Of a stretch of 13,778 nucleotides of DNA, positions 13,063 to 13,778 are shown one piece after another (the first letter of the stretch is position 1; every line of letters begins with the position of its first letter). The position numbers and the translations under genes were made by a program. Source of the stretch: Blastocatellia bacterium (lineage in GTDB: Bacteria; Acidobacteriota; Blastocatellia; UBA7656); assembly GCA_022615215.1 (NCBI GenBank), contig JAKEHD010000241.1, forward strand, positions 1 through 13,778, given 5' to 3'. Under the pieces are notes generated by a model, which searched no databases, was not told the origin of the DNA, and worked only from the letters and a program-made list of their open reading frames with translations.

Positions 13063-13713
13063 ATGATGAAAACAGCTTTCTTACTCATCACCCTTGTCGC
13101 CCTCCCTTCTTCATTTGCTTCGGCCGATTCCATTCTTCAACAGGCCCATCAACAGAGCGATAGTACGAAAGAAAAAATTATTCCAGCCGAAACTTTAGCA
13201 ATACCTGGGTTTCCAATCGAGATCACATCTTCGAGGCTCGTGAATTTAGATGACTTCAGGTACACAGTTAGAAATCTGGTGAGCGAAAAAATAACTCGCA
13301 TAGAGGGAAAGCTACTTCTACTTAGCCCTGCGGGAGAATTGAAGGTGGATGCTGATTGGGTAATAGTGGACCTTGCACCGAACTCAATAAAAGATAGGCA
13401 ATATCATTATTTGTTCCTCTCTCAAAGTCAGCACAAAGCGATAGAAAAAATGAATTCACAAGATCAGTTGATAATAGCTGTACGAGAGGTAATCGTAAAA
13501 TCGGGAGTATGGGTTGTAAAAGACAGTGAAATAGAGGAAGCTGCAAGAGCAAAAGCCACGGGTCAAGCCGTGGCTTTTCCAACGGAAGAATACGAAGCAA
13601 ACATCGTTCTTTCTCCAAATGACAGATTTGAACTATTTCAATTGGCGGTTGAGCGCCTGCTACAGGATCAGGATATGTTACTCGATAGTTGTGTTTTGGG
13701 CGGAGTGTGCTGA
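13063..13713 (+). CDS. Exported protein of unknown function
   Basis: A 216-residue protein with a signal peptide (about 1-22, MMKTAFLLITLVALP..., cleavage near ASA-DS) and a mature part of mixed strands and helices. I recognise no family. The middle (about 50-150) reads like a beta-sandwich-type domain with alternating hydrophobics (IEGKLLLLSPAGEL, DWVIVDLAP, QLIIAVREVIVK). The end, LLDSCVLGGVC, holds the only two cysteines of the mature part, which could form a disulfide. An ATG at 13066 is an equally possible start. The ribosome-binding site is weak (GGTGG). The gene is visibly AT-richer than its neighbours and has its own promoter, hinting at separate ancestry. A perfect palindrome lies in codons 163-172, giving the residues AKATGQAVAF. 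Confidence 0.72.
   Translation: MMKTAFLLITLVALPSSFASADSILQQAHQQSDSTKEKIIPAETLAIPGFPIEITSSRLVNLDDFRYTVRNLVSEKITRIEGKLLLLSPAGELKVDADWVIVDLAPNSIKDRQYHYLFLSQSQHKAIEKMNSQDQLIIAVREVIVKSGVWVVKDSEIEEAARAKATGQAVAFPTEEYEANIVLSPNDRFELFQLAVERLLQDQDMLLDSCVLGGVC
13551..13578. repeat. Perfect 11-base palindrome with A/T flanks inside a coding sequence
   Basis: AAAAGCCACGG (13551-13561) and CCGTGGCTTTT (13568-13578) form a perfect 11-base stem with a 6-base loop. A GC-rich stem flanked by AAAA and TTTT is the shape of a bidirectional intrinsic terminator, yet it lies 135 bases before the stop codon. The frame stays open through it. Confidence 0.8.
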
Positions 13714-13778
13714 AAAATATCACATTGCCGCCACTGGTTGTTGTTTAGCGAATAGCTTGCAAAACACTTCTGCCGCAG

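Noticed and set aside
12966..13163. Small open frame overlapping the start of the exported protein
   Set aside because: It overlaps the VWA gene end and the signal-peptide gene in another frame and has no ribosome-binding site or recognisable features.

Overview
The window looks like a piece of an Acidobacteriota chromosome, probably Blastocatellia-like. The main evidence is a 715-residue secreted protein at 6539-8686 with the build of the 'VWFA-related acidobacterial' family, supported by two zinc-ribbon/single-membrane-pass proteins of a style common in that phylum and a moderately GC-rich coding style. No database search was possible, so the taxon is an inference.

Layout. 1-115: the N-terminus of a GC-rich membrane-protein gene on the minus strand, cut by the window edge. 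116-1729: a tnpB-only IS200/IS605-type element with a good promoter and a hairpin upstream, and the characteristic right-end hairpin downstream. All other genes are on the plus strand. 1861-2217: a small PilZ protein. 2467-4849: a SPOR-domain membrane protein followed 22 bases later by a membrane-anchored N-acetylmuramoyl-L-alanine amidase, a plausible peptidoglycan-remodelling pair behind a good promoter. 4917-6293: an unusual continuous frame joining a complete HU-like DNA-binding domain to an actin/MreB/Hsp70-fold ATPase, with a strong ribosome-binding site and ATG buried at the junction. 6539-8686: the VWFA-related protein. 8855-9568: a zinc-ribbon/membrane protein with a very basic tail.

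9677-12976 is the most suggestive part. A MoxR/Mg-chelatase-I-like AAA+ ATPase is followed by a short encapsulated ferritin carrying a C-terminal encapsulin cargo-loading peptide, and that gene overlaps by 4 bases (ATGA) with a VWA protein of the chelatase-D/CoxE type with an intact MIDAS. An AAA+/VWA pair wrapped around an encapsulin cargo ferritin, with no shell gene next to it, suggests a metal-loading or ferroxidase-related function. 13063-13713 is an AT-richer gene for an exported protein of unknown function that contains a perfect terminator-like palindrome inside its coding sequence.

Three of the intergenic gaps (6303-6381, 9577-9655, 11170-11245) hold arrays of 7-base repeats in strict 7-base phase, arranged as two inverted arms. 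Two use a TCAG-based unit and the third a GGATGAA unit. They resemble the heptanucleotide STRR repeats known from cyanobacteria, but are folded into hairpins and sit at gene junctions.
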